From contig WBUV01000085.1 of the NCBI GenBank assembly GCA_008933525.1, positions 1 to 9,721 of the forward strand: DNA of 9,721 nt. Reading direction: 5' to 3'. The translations under genes were made by a program, and so were the position numbers. The notes under the pieces were generated by a model. It saw nothing but the letters and a program-made list of their open reading frames with translations. It was not told the origin of the DNA and did no database searches. Every line of letters starts with the position of its first letter. Position 1 is the stretch's first letter. Positions 1 to 7,606 of the stretch are shown here, piece by piece. This DNA comes from Bacteroidales bacterium (GTDB lineage Bacteria; Bacteroidota; Bacteroidia; Bacteroidales; Tenuifilaceae).

Positions 1-1061
1 TTGCTATTGTGCTTTTGGCCTCGTTTATTACAAATTCAATAATCGACTTTACTAATGCCCCCCTCGCAGGTTTTGTTTTTCAGATTGTAATCATAACATT
101 CATATTACTCCTGTTTGGAGAGATTATGCCTAAAGTACTTGCAACAAATAAACCGTTAAGTTTTGCGAGGCTGGTTGCGTTTCCCATTCATACCTTAATA
201 AGGTTACTAAAGCCTTTAAACTCAATTCTTATTTCATCGACATCGAGGATTGGAAAGCGATTTGCCCCACGAAAAAATATCTCGATGGATGAGCTTAGCG
301 ATGCGCTTGATATTACAACCGATGGAATTACCGAAGAAAAGAAGATTCTTCATGGTATTGTCAATTTTGGGAATATCATGGTAAGCGAAATAATGAAGCC
401 GCGAATTGATGTTGTTGCCGTTGAGGACGATACCTCATTTAGTGACCTTAAGAAAATTGTGGTTGAGTCTGGTTATAGTAGAATCCCAGTTTTTCAGAAT
501 TCTTTCGATGGCGTTAAAGGAATTCTTTATGTAAAAGATTTGATCCCTTTTATTGAAAAGGACAATTCGTTTCGTTGGCAAAACCTTATCCGTTCGCCAT
601 ATTTTGTTCCTGAAAGCAAGAAAATTAACGATTTGCTGGCTGAATTTCAGCAAAAGAGAATACATATGGCAATCGTTGTTGATGAGTATGGTGGTAAGAA
701 TGGTATTATCACTCTGGAAGATATTCTGGAGGAAATTGTCGGAGAAATATCCGACGAATCCGACGATGATGTTCAACTGTATTCAAAAATTGATAACCTA
801 AACTATCTGTTCGAGGGCAAAGTTCAACTCAACGATTTTTGCAAGGTTGTAAGTTGCGATGATGACATTTTTGATGATATTAGAGGAGATGCCGAAACAC
901 TAGCTGGTTTAATTCTTGAGATCACGGGTCAGATTCCTACTAAGAACGAATTGGTGCGTCATAAAAACTTCAACTTCACCATCGATGCTGTCGATAATAA
1001 GCGTATTAAACGCATAAAGGTTCAAATAATCCCAACTAATGATGATGGTTCGAAAAAATAA
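1..1061 (+). CDS. gldE: GldE, CNNM/CBS/CorC-domain membrane protein (5' partial)
   Basis: The reading frame is open from base 3 to the TAA at 1059-1061, so the true start lies before the window; the GTG at 9 is only an internal valine. About 353 residues are present, and the N-terminal part of the membrane domain is missing. What is visible, in order: the end of a DUF21/CNNM membrane domain with a hydrophobic segment followed by FGEIMPK (nt about 80-135), two CBS domains (about 381-557 and 582-749; the second contains VVDEYGG and LEDILEEIVGEI), and a C-terminal CorC/HlyC transporter-associated domain (about 798-1034). The family is related to magnesium/cobalt efflux proteins and older 'hemolysin' annotations. 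In Flavobacterium johnsoniae this architecture lies directly next to gldD and is named GldE. Its stop overlaps the next gene by 23 bp. The GldE assignment rests on architecture plus the gldD neighbour; the transported ion, if any, cannot be read from the sequence. Confidence 0.9.
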   Translation, partial: AIVLLASFITNSIIDFTNAPLAGFVFQIVIITFILLLFGEIMPKVLATNKPLSFARLVAFPIHTLIRLLKPLNSILISSTSRIGKRFAPRKNISMDELSDALDITTDGITEEKKILHGIVNFGNIMVSEIMKPRIDVVAVEDDTSFSDLKKIVVESGYSRIPVFQNSFDGVKGILYVKDLIPFIEKDNSFRWQNLIRSPYFVPESKKINDLLAEFQQKRIHMAIVVDEYGGKNGIITLEDILEEIVGEISDESDDDVQLYSKIDNLNYLFEGKVQLNDFCKVVSCDDDIFDDIRGDAETLAGLILEITGQIPTKNELVRHKNFNFTIDAVDNKRIKRIKVQIIPTNDDGSKK

Positions 1062-1632
1062 ATGTTCATTTATTATAATTGTTACTATTGGAATACTTGC
1101 CTTAGGTTGTAATTCACCATCGGTGCCTAAGCCTAGAGGATATTTTAGAATAGATTTTCCGGAAAAGCAATACAAACGTTTCGATTCAATTTACCCTTTT
1201 ACATTTAATTATCCAGTGTATGGAAAAGTGAATGTCGAGAAGAAAATGGGACAAGAGGGTGATTGGCTAAATATCGATTTTCCTAACTACAATGCCCGAA
1301 TTCATTTAAGCTATAAGGATGTTTCTGGGAATTTGTCGATTATGACTGAAGATGCGCGAACATTAGCGTATAAGCATACTGTTAAGGCTGATGCTATTGA
1401 TGAACGAGTGTTTTCGAGCCCCGAAAAAAAGGTTTATGGAATTCTTTACGACATCAAGGGCAATTCCGCAAGTTCTTTGCAGTTTTTTCTTACCGATTCG
1501 GTAAGGCACTATATAAGAGGTGCATTGTACTTTAGGTGTCAGCCAAACGCCGACTCGTTAGCCCCAGCTGTAAACTTTTTTGAGAAGGATGTTATTGAGT
1601 TAATTGAATCGTTAGAGTGGAAGAAAAAGTAA
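1039..1632 (+). CDS. gldD: GldD, gliding motility / T9SS-associated lipoprotein
   Basis: A 197-residue lipoprotein. It begins with three tandem ATG codons (1039, 1042, 1045) inside the end of gldE; any of the three could be the start. Basic residues (RKNK) and a hydrophobic stretch lead to a lipobox-like LALGC with the lipid-accepting Cys at residue 24. The mature part carries patterns I recognise from GldD: PKPRGYFRIDFPEKQY (30-45), an LAYKHTVKADAI segment (109-120), and VYGILYDIKGNSASSLQFF (132-150) followed by LTDSVRH. Length is close to other GldD proteins. In F. johnsoniae GldD is needed for gliding and for the type IX secretion/gliding apparatus, acting as an envelope lipoprotein; its biochemical role is not settled. 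The overlap with gldE suggests translational coupling, and the next gene starts 4 bp after the stop. A T9SS cargo protein is encoded in this same window, which fits a functional secretion system. Confidence 0.92.
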   Translation: MMMVRKNKCSFIIIVTIGILALGCNSPSVPKPRGYFRIDFPEKQYKRFDSIYPFTFNYPVYGKVNVEKKMGQEGDWLNIDFPNYNARIHLSYKDVSGNLSIMTEDARTLAYKHTVKADAIDERVFSSPEKKVYGILYDIKGNSASSLQFFLTDSVRHYIRGALYFRCQPNADSLAPAVNFFEKDVIELIESLEWKKK

Positions 1633-1636
1633 CGAA

Positions 1637-2245
1637 ATGCCCATTTTCAAAGAAATACACACAGATAATAATCATATCTCGATTTGGCAGATTGATGAGC
1701 CTGAATCGGTGCTACTTTCAGAGTTGGAACCAACGGTTGAATTACCTGTTAATCCTAGTCGTAGGTTGGAGCGTTTAGCTGTTTTGAACCTGCTCAAGCA
1801 ACTTGGCTATGGCGAGCAATACTTTTACAATGCCAACGGGAGTCCATATCTGGCAACGAGCAACTCTCATATTTCTATTAGTCATGCTGGGAATAAAGTG
1901 GTTCTTGCTTCAAACTCAATTCAGCCAATTGGGGTGGATATTGAGAATGTTAATAGGAATTATAAGCGTGTAGCTCCGAGGTATATGTCGCAGCGCGAAA
2001 TTTGCCATGTTACTTCGTACGGACAGAACGAAATGTCGTTGATTTGGTGTGTTAAGGAAGCAATTTATAAGTTGCCTTGGGGTGTGTCTAAGTGTTTTAG
2101 CACTGAGATGGAAGTTTTAGTTGAGTCCGAAATGCTTCATAGAGGGTGGTGTACTGTAAAAGTTAAGCACCAAGGCGAATGGAGGTACATGAAGGCTTTT
2201 TTTGAGTATATTGACGATTACTGCCTCGCTTGGATTAATCTTTAA
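1637..2245 (+). CDS. 4'-phosphopantetheinyl transferase superfamily protein (Sfp type)
   Basis: A 202-residue protein of the group that transfers the phosphopantetheine arm of coenzyme A to a serine on acyl, peptidyl or aryl carrier proteins. Visible motifs: HISISH (78-83), GVDIE (99-103) with the Mg-binding acidic pair D101 and E103, a Q/RE-containing helix (119-121), and WCVKEAIYK (137-145) with the conserved W, K140, E141 and K145. These core residues are all present, so it should be active. The length (about 200) fits a single-domain-per-half Sfp-type enzyme rather than the shorter AcpS. The ATG is 4 bp after the gldD stop and lacks a Shine-Dalgarno sequence, which is normal for this phylum. 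No carrier protein, polyketide or peptide synthase is in the window, so the substrate may be the housekeeping acyl carrier protein or a remote pathway. Placement between gldD and GGGP synthase suggests an envelope-lipid link, but that is inference. Confidence 0.88.
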   Translation: MPIFKEIHTDNNHISIWQIDEPESVLLSELEPTVELPVNPSRRLERLAVLNLLKQLGYGEQYFYNANGSPYLATSNSHISISHAGNKVVLASNSIQPIGVDIENVNRNYKRVAPRYMSQREICHVTSYGQNEMSLIWCVKEAIYKLPWGVSKCFSTEMEVLVESEMLHRGWCTVKVKHQGEWRYMKAFFEYIDDYCLAWINL

Positions 2246-2251
2246 TTTTTA

Positions 2252-2965
2252 ATGATGTTGGATATCTATAAAAATATTGTTTCGTCGAAAAATACTAGGC
2301 ATATTGCATTGCTTCTCGATCCGGACAAGCAGAACATGGTGAATTTGGAATATGTTTTGGATTTGGCAAATAAGTCATCGGTTTCGTTCATTCTTGTTGG
2401 TGGAAGTTTAGTTAATACTGATATAGATGAGTTTATCAGATCAATAAAACTGCACACAGATTTACCCCTAATACTTTTCCCGGGGAGTGCTCTTCAGTTT
2501 TCTTCAAATGCCGATGCTATTCTGTTGCTTTCCTTGATTTCCGGACGAAATCCTGAGTTTTTAATTGGAAATCATGTTCAGGTGGCTTATAGGCTAAAGC
2601 AAAGTGGTATTGAGATTATACCAACCGGTTATTTACTTATTGAAAGTGGTGGGTCTAGTTCCGTTCAATATATGAGTAACACTTTACCGATTCCTTCGAA
2701 TAAAATTGAGATTGCTGCTGCAACAGCTTTGGCTGGCGAACAACTCGGCTTAAAGATGATATATCTTGAAGCAGGAAGTGGTGCAAAAAATCATGTTCCC
2801 ATAGAACTAATTAGACTTGTAAAAAAAGAAATATCAATTCCGTTGATTGTTGGAGGCGGTTTAAAAACTGTTGATCAAATTAACGCTGTTTTTGCCGCTG
2901 GGGCAAATGTTGTTGTGTTAGGCAATGGAATAGAGAATAACCCCGAATTGCTGAAGCAAATCTAG
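2252..2965 (+). CDS. Geranylgeranylglyceryl phosphate synthase family protein (PcrB-like)
   Basis: A 237-residue TIM-barrel protein of the GGGPS/PcrB family. The family joins a polyprenyl diphosphate to sn-glycerol-1-phosphate by an ether bond, the first step of archaeal-type lipids; Bacteroidota have their own characterised members. Family motifs seen: LLLDPDK (20-26, Mg-binding Asp), VGGS (49-52), LFPGS (75-79), LISGRNPEFLIGNH (95-108, along the prenyl pocket), YLEAGSGA (171-178), VGGGLKT (200-206) and LGNGIEN (223-229) for glycerol-phosphate binding. All look intact. Prenyl chain length cannot be decided from the sequence by eye. There are two adjacent ATGs (2252, 2255), 6 bp after the previous stop, so it is the last gene of the plus-strand operon. 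Its TAG stop is 4 bp from the stop of the converging minus-strand gene, with no hairpin between them. Confidence 0.9.
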   Translation: MMLDIYKNIVSSKNTRHIALLLDPDKQNMVNLEYVLDLANKSSVSFILVGGSLVNTDIDEFIRSIKLHTDLPLILFPGSALQFSSNADAILLLSLISGRNPEFLIGNHVQVAYRLKQSGIEIIPTGYLLIESGGSSSVQYMSNTLPIPSNKIEIAAATALAGEQLGLKMIYLEAGSGAKNHVPIELIRLVKKEISIPLIVGGGLKTVDQINAVFAAGANVVVLGNGIENNPELLKQI

Positions 2966-2969
2966 ATTT

Positions 2970-4619
2970 CTACTCAATTATCTCTTTAATAGGTGTACCC
3001 ATGCTTCCATTTGGCCAAGTAATTCCTAAAAGTGTTGAAAGGGTTGGCGTGATGTCATTTATGTTTATTGGCGAAAGAATTGACTTACGCTTAATTTTCC
3101 ATCCATACCAAATTAAAGGTACGTGAGTGTCGTAGTCGTATGCCGAATTACCCGACGAAATAGTTCCGTTACGCTCAACCCAGCCAGGCTCAAGGTTTAT
3201 TATAACATCGCCTGATCGGCGCTGGTTAAAACTGTTCTGAAACTTAATCAGAATTCCATTTGAGAAATTGGCTGTTTGCAGCGTGTGAGCTGTGGAACTA
3301 TTTGCAACTCCTGAGAACTCTAGCATAAAGTCTGCTACTTTTTGCTGAAAATCGGCCAGTTTGAGATTCGAATCCTCAATTAATTTTCTGTTTAGGTAGA
3401 TTTGTTTTTCGTGGTATGCGGTAACCCATGCTCCTTGTCCGTATATGGCATTCAAATAGCTTCCAAGCAATATCATGGCTTTTTTAGGATCGAAGTATCC
3501 CCCGGGAATTTTAGATTTTTCTAAGTATTCGGGAGATGATGCAATCCCTTGATCGGAGGTGAGAATTACAAGTACATTCTCCTTGCCAATATTCAGTGAT
3601 AAAAACTCCATGAAGTGGGCTAATTCTTTGTCTAAACGCAAATATGTATCTTCCATCTCAATGGAATGAGGGCCGTATTTTTGGCCGATATTTCTATTTG
3701 CACTAAAAGTCAAACAAAGTAGATCCGTGTTAGCATCTTTGCCAAGCTCTTCGCCAACAATGGCAGCAATGGCCATGTCTTTTGTAATAAGGTTTCCGTA
3801 TGGCGATTCGGTTAGTTTACTAAAGCTATTTGTAGGTTGTGGTTTTCCAATTATTCCACCCATCAACGATTTCAACTTATCCGAAAGCCTTTTTTTTGTT
3901 TCAACGGATTTTACCTTAGCGGTGTCGGCTTCTTCGTAACTTTGTATTGGATTTAGGGCTTTCCATTCTCTCTCCAGATAAAGTTTTGCAAATCCTTTAT
4001 TATTAAAGGTGTCTGCCCATGCCGGTAGATTGTCGGTGAAATAATTGCTCGAAACAAAGTTGCCTTTTTCCTGATCGAACCAGTATATTCCAGTAGCATT
4101 ATGACCTGTTAACAGAATTGCTGAACCTGCATCAATAGCTATCCCAATAACTTTTGAGTTGGGATTGTTAAGTAAAAGTTCGTCGCCGAAAGTGCTTGTT
4201 ACAAGGTTTTTAGCAGATGCTTTACCGCTAAAGAAACTTCCTCCAACAGTTGAGGTTTTGTCGTCGTTCACGGCGTGTATTTCCTGCCCATTGATTCGGG
4301 AGTACCATTTATCCGATATTATTCCATGCACAGCAGGGTTTGTTCCTGTCGATATTGTTGCAATTCCTGGGTAAGGTTGAGTCAGTAAATAGTTGTAGCG
4401 GGCGTTTTTACAATTTGCTCCTTCGTTAGTAAGCATTTTAAAACCTCCTTCGGAGAATTTGTCCCAATACCTATTTATGTAGTCGAATCGCATTTGACTA
4501 ACTACAATTTTTACAATAAGTTTTGGTTTTTCGGAGGGTATAGCCCTGTTTTGTTGTCCAAATGAGTTGTTCAGGAATAATGCTAAAATGCTTAAAACTA
4601 GAAAAATGCGGTATGCCAT
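2970..4619 (-). CDS. Exported PafA-like alkaline phosphatase superfamily protein, predicted catalytically inactive
   Basis: A 549-residue protein, about the length of Bacteroidota PafA, with a signal peptide (residues 1-21, cleavage near SFG/QQ) and no lipobox or T9SS sorting domain, so probably periplasmic. Structural family motifs persist: QMRFDY (42-47), TGTNPAVHGI (91-100), ILLTGHNATGIYWFD (168-182), EMEDTYLRLD (321-330), YDTHVPLIWYG (496-506). By eye alignment to PafA, the active site is gone: metal Asp to S41, nucleophile Thr to P82, the His of the GHA motif to I86, the substrate Asn to D103, the Lys and Arg of KDR to D163 and G165, metal Asp and His to R309 and Q313, metal His to Q357, and metal His near the C terminus to G490. 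Only metal Asp D356 remains. I checked these codons in the DNA. The frame is unbroken, so it looks like a maintained pseudoenzyme. It lies 58 bp downstream of the M14 gene, with its own candidate promoter. Function unknown; fold assignment is secure. Confidence 0.88.
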   Translation of the reverse strand: MAYRIFLVLSILALFLNNSFGQQNRAIPSEKPKLIVKIVVSQMRFDYINRYWDKFSEGGFKMLTNEGANCKNARYNYLLTQPYPGIATISTGTNPAVHGIISDKWYSRINGQEIHAVNDDKTSTVGGSFFSGKASAKNLVTSTFGDELLLNNPNSKVIGIAIDAGSAILLTGHNATGIYWFDQEKGNFVSSNYFTDNLPAWADTFNNKGFAKLYLEREWKALNPIQSYEEADTAKVKSVETKKRLSDKLKSLMGGIIGKPQPTNSFSKLTESPYGNLITKDMAIAAIVGEELGKDANTDLLCLTFSANRNIGQKYGPHSIEMEDTYLRLDKELAHFMEFLSLNIGKENVLVILTSDQGIASSPEYLEKSKIPGGYFDPKKAMILLGSYLNAIYGQGAWVTAYHEKQIYLNRKLIEDSNLKLADFQQKVADFMLEFSGVANSSTAHTLQTANFSNGILIKFQNSFNQRRSGDVIINLEPGWVERNGTISSGNSAYDYDTHVPLIWYGWKIKRKSILSPININDITPTLSTLLGITWPNGSMGTPIKEIIE

Positions 4620-4662
4620 TATGTGAAGAATTATCTGTTTAGAAAAATGAAAAATAAATGCC

Positions 4663-4695
4663 CAAAACTAATTGTTTTTAGTTTATTAAAACAAT
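4663..4695 (-). promoter_or_regulatory. Candidate Bacteroidota-type promoter for the PafA-like gene
   Basis: On the minus strand, TAGTTTTG (4670 down to 4663) matches the Bacteroidota -7 consensus TAnnTTTG exactly. An ATTG (4695 down to 4692), one base off the -33 TTTG, stands 21 bp upstream, within the usual spacing. Transcription would start near 4655, giving a leader of roughly 36 nt before the ATG at 4619. The -33 part lies inside the last codons of the M14 gene. This is a pattern match only; eight-base AT-rich matches arise by chance, but position and spacing are right. Confidence 0.45.
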
Positions 4696-7476
4696 TTTTT
4701 TGGTAACAACATATCCATTATACTTGAGTTTAACGAAATAAAGTTTTTGATTCGGGGTTGATTCGCCCTTGGAAACAGTCCAATACCATTTATGCTCACC
4801 ATTGCTTAGGTTTCCATTGAAAATATTTTTCACAAATCGTCCGGTAATATCATAAACCGATATCTCAACCATCGAAGGTGTTTCGACAAATAGTGAAATG
4901 GTTGCCTTATCGCTAATTGGGTTGGGGTTTATTGTAAATGATTTTAATGTTTGCGATATTTCTTCGGTACCAGTTAAATTAATGCTCATTGAGTAGGTCG
5001 AATCTTTAAAGACCTGTACTTGCCCCGATGCGCTTTCGTAACCACTCATGCTTATGCTATACTGAGTATTAAGCCCAAATGGAACGTTTGAGAAACTCGC
5101 AATTCCGCTTGTGTTTGTTGGCTGTTGCGCTTGATTTAGAATAACTGTTGCTCCATTAACTGGCACCCCCTTGCTTTTAACTTCGATGTTCACATTGGAG
5201 TAATTGCTAAAGTTAACAGGTTTCGAAATGTTACTCCAGTATATATCAACTGTACCTTCGGTTAGTTTTGTGTTTTGAATCCAGATGCTATATGGCTTGT
5301 TTTTGGTCCTCAGTACTCCCGTAAATTCCGATTTTCCTTCGGTGTTTGTTGTGGTTGTTTGATTGTTAAATTTGATTTCAAGTCCTTGCTGTAGAGTGCT
5401 ATTCACAGAAACAATGAATTCAACTGTTTGTGAATTAGTGGGGATTGATATGTTGTCTATCCATGCACAATCGCTTCCTTCAATGTAAGCTCCGTCTTTA
5501 ATATATTTCCATTGAAAAGTATGGTAGCCTGTTGTTATAGTATAGCTAACATCTCCCCATGCAATTTCGCCGCTCCAACTTCCTTTTTCAACGCCATCAA
5601 TATAAAACTTTAGGAAGTCGTAACCGCTTTCGGATGAGACTCTTCGGGCAAACGATATCTCGCCAGTTTCTACTATGTTGAGCGATAAGTTTACCGCTGT
5701 TTGTTGGTTATTCCCAATTGAGGCCGATTTGAGGCTGTAAACTCCATCCGATGCAGTGTTGTTTACCCGAGTCCAGTCGCCTGTGCTAAAGGTTATTCCT
5801 GCAGGGATTTCAATCTCAAAGCTTTCTCCTTCGTTTATTTCGAGAGCAAAATCCAAAACATTGTTAGTGGTGGTCAAATCAATGTTTTTTGTTTGCTGTT
5901 TATAGCCAGTTTTCGATACCTTGATTTGGTATTGTTTTTCGTAAACAGAATTTAAAGAGTACGATCCGGATGAGTTTGTGAAAACAGGGGAGTAGTTGGT
6001 ATTGATAATTTCGATCTTTGCTCCATCAATAGGATTCCCCGATTGTGCTTCGGTTACAATTCCTGTTAAGTTTACTAATGAAGCATTCTCTAAAATAACA
6101 TCTTTAATTATGCTCGATGTATAACTAGCTACGTTAATGGTATGTGTTTGATCTTTATAGCCAAATGCTGAATATTGCACATTGTAAGTGCCTGGCCCAA
6201 TAGGTCTGTAGTAGTTTCCGAAATTTGGATTAGTTTTTACATGTGAACTATCCTTGTCGTGGCTCAAAACTGTTATTTTAGCGTTAAGGGGCTCACCCAA
6301 AGAGTTTTTTACAGTTCCATTAAATCCCTTAAACGCAAGTTCGAGGTAATTTAGAAACGATCTGTAATTATAGTTCCAGTATGATGGTAGTAAATCAGTG
6401 CTTAGTATTTTTATGTCCGAAATCTCTATAGTAACCTCCCTGCATTGGTGCCAGTAATTCATATAGTCCTGCCTACCCCCGGTTACTACATACCAGTCGC
6501 CGCCATGTGTAACTCCATTGTTTTCGCCAGTAAAATAATCCGAAGGACTGTACTTGTGAACTGTATCGGCATACGCTCTGCTTATGGTGTTGAACCAACT
6601 GTTGTCTGGATGTGGGTTTTGAGTTGATGTCCATGTGTCCCAAGGATAGTTTACCAACTCAATGCCCCCATGAAAGTTTGCGGCAAGAATAAAATGACGC
6701 TGTTTAGCATAGTTCATCATTGTTTGGGTTTCGGGTTGCCATGTGTATCCATCAGGATGATCACCGGCTCTTGGATCAGGAAAATTCCTGTTTATATCAA
6801 TATTGTTTGCGTTATAGCGTGTCGATCCACTAACTGTGCTGTTGCTCGTATTGTAGGTTCCATCTGGATTTGCGTTTGGGTTAATGTAAATTGCCATGTT
6901 ATCAACCATCGATTTTATTCGTGAGTCGGTTGAGTAATTGTTAAGAAAGTAGTCAATTAGTCGAAGCATTAAAACAAATCCAGTAACCTCGTCGCCATGC
7001 ATAGTGCTGGTATAGAATACTTCAGGTTCGAGTTCGTTTGTAGTTACATTGTCCGATATTTTCAACACGTATAGTTTTCTACCTTCAACTGTAGTTCCAA
7101 TTGAGTCTAATTTGCATAAGGATGGAAAATCCTGCTCGAATTTTTTCATCATCGCCCTATAAACCTCGTAGGTTGGATATCTATCCCAACTGGACATTTG
7201 GGTAATATCCGTTGCCATATTTATAACTTTACTATCGGAGATTGATGGTGCTGGAAGAAATTCAATTTTATACCCGAACTTCTTAAACGATTCTAGTTCT
7301 TTATTGTTGGCGTATGCGTATACAGTGTCGGCCTTAACATTATCTATCGATATAATTTTTGTTATAGTTCCGTTTATTACATTTTTGTCGGTTTCAACAA
7401 ATCTAAAGTAGTGTTCCTGTCCGTTTGTGAATAAACTGATGAAGGATATTAGAAGGAATAGTGTTGTCTTTTTCAT
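4678..7476 (-). CDS. Secreted M14 zinc carboxypeptidase with multiple beta domains and T9SS type A sorting domain
   Basis: A 932-residue secreted metallopeptidase. Signal peptide at 1-19 (MKKT start, hydrophobic core, NGQ end), pro-region about 22-95, then the M14 domain (about 98-380). Zinc ligands H160 and E163 (HGDE) and H269 (NFHGG) are present, as are the carboxylate-binding N229-R230 and the catalytic Glu in VTIEIS (E351). The catalytic set is complete, so it should remove C-terminal residues from peptides. Next come two carboxypeptidase-regulatory-like beta domains (about 385-460 and 467-545), a jelly-roll/MAM-like region (about 553-680), two further beta-sandwich segments (about 684-755 and 760-835), and a C-terminal T9SS type A sorting domain (about 846-932, with FTINPNPISD, VYDITGR and a final KKIVLIN). 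It should therefore cross the outer membrane through T9SS and be attached or released. It starts 130 bp after the SpoIIE-type gene; that gap shows no terminator and only weak promoter matches. Peptide specificity cannot be read. Confidence 0.92.
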   Translation of the reverse strand: MKKTTLFLLISFISLFTNGQEHYFRFVETDKNVINGTITKIISIDNVKADTVYAYANNKELESFKKFGYKIEFLPAPSISDSKVINMATDITQMSSWDRYPTYEVYRAMMKKFEQDFPSLCKLDSIGTTVEGRKLYVLKISDNVTTNELEPEVFYTSTMHGDEVTGFVLMLRLIDYFLNNYSTDSRIKSMVDNMAIYINPNANPDGTYNTSNSTVSGSTRYNANNIDINRNFPDPRAGDHPDGYTWQPETQTMMNYAKQRHFILAANFHGGIELVNYPWDTWTSTQNPHPDNSWFNTISRAYADTVHKYSPSDYFTGENNGVTHGGDWYVVTGGRQDYMNYWHQCREVTIEISDIKILSTDLLPSYWNYNYRSFLNYLELAFKGFNGTVKNSLGEPLNAKITVLSHDKDSSHVKTNPNFGNYYRPIGPGTYNVQYSAFGYKDQTHTINVASYTSSIIKDVILENASLVNLTGIVTEAQSGNPIDGAKIEIINTNYSPVFTNSSGSYSLNSVYEKQYQIKVSKTGYKQQTKNIDLTTTNNVLDFALEINEGESFEIEIPAGITFSTGDWTRVNNTASDGVYSLKSASIGNNQQTAVNLSLNIVETGEISFARRVSSESGYDFLKFYIDGVEKGSWSGEIAWGDVSYTITTGYHTFQWKYIKDGAYIEGSDCAWIDNISIPTNSQTVEFIVSVNSTLQQGLEIKFNNQTTTTNTEGKSEFTGVLRTKNKPYSIWIQNTKLTEGTVDIYWSNISKPVNFSNYSNVNIEVKSKGVPVNGATVILNQAQQPTNTSGIASFSNVPFGLNTQYSISMSGYESASGQVQVFKDSTYSMSINLTGTEEISQTLKSFTINPNPISDKATISLFVETPSMVEISVYDITGRFVKNIFNGNLSNGEHKWYWTVSKGESTPNQKLYFVKLKYNGYVVTKKIVLIN

Positions 7477-7606
7477 GGATTAAACTGTGAGTAAATACAA
7501 GGTAAAATTACTAGAAAAAAATTGAAATTGACTAGACTTGTTGTAATTAGAAAACGATCTTTATTGTTCTTTTAGATTAAAATTTTGTGTGGAACTAAGG
7601 TAATCA

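Noticed and set aside
435..1175. Open frames of 80-113 codons on the minus strand and in the second plus frame under gldE and gldD
   Set aside because: They sit wholly within strongly supported genes, show no recognisable domains, and look like out-of-frame shadows.
2970..4619. Reading the PafA-like gene as an active alkaline phosphatase or phosphodiesterase
   Set aside because: The overall family match is clear, but nucleophile and most metal ligands are absent, so an activity annotation would mislead.
4671..4701. Stem-loop ATTGTTTT/AAAACAAT followed by a T-run on the plus strand
   Set aside because: The stem has a single G-C pair and no plus-strand gene leads into it; probably chance in AT-rich DNA around the M14 stop codon.
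7477..7606. Possible promoter or terminator in the gap between the SpoIIE-type gene and the M14 gene
   Set aside because: Only imperfect -7 matches (TAATTTTA, TACCTTGT) without a -33 partner, and only a 4-bp CTAG inverted repeat; not enough to call either.
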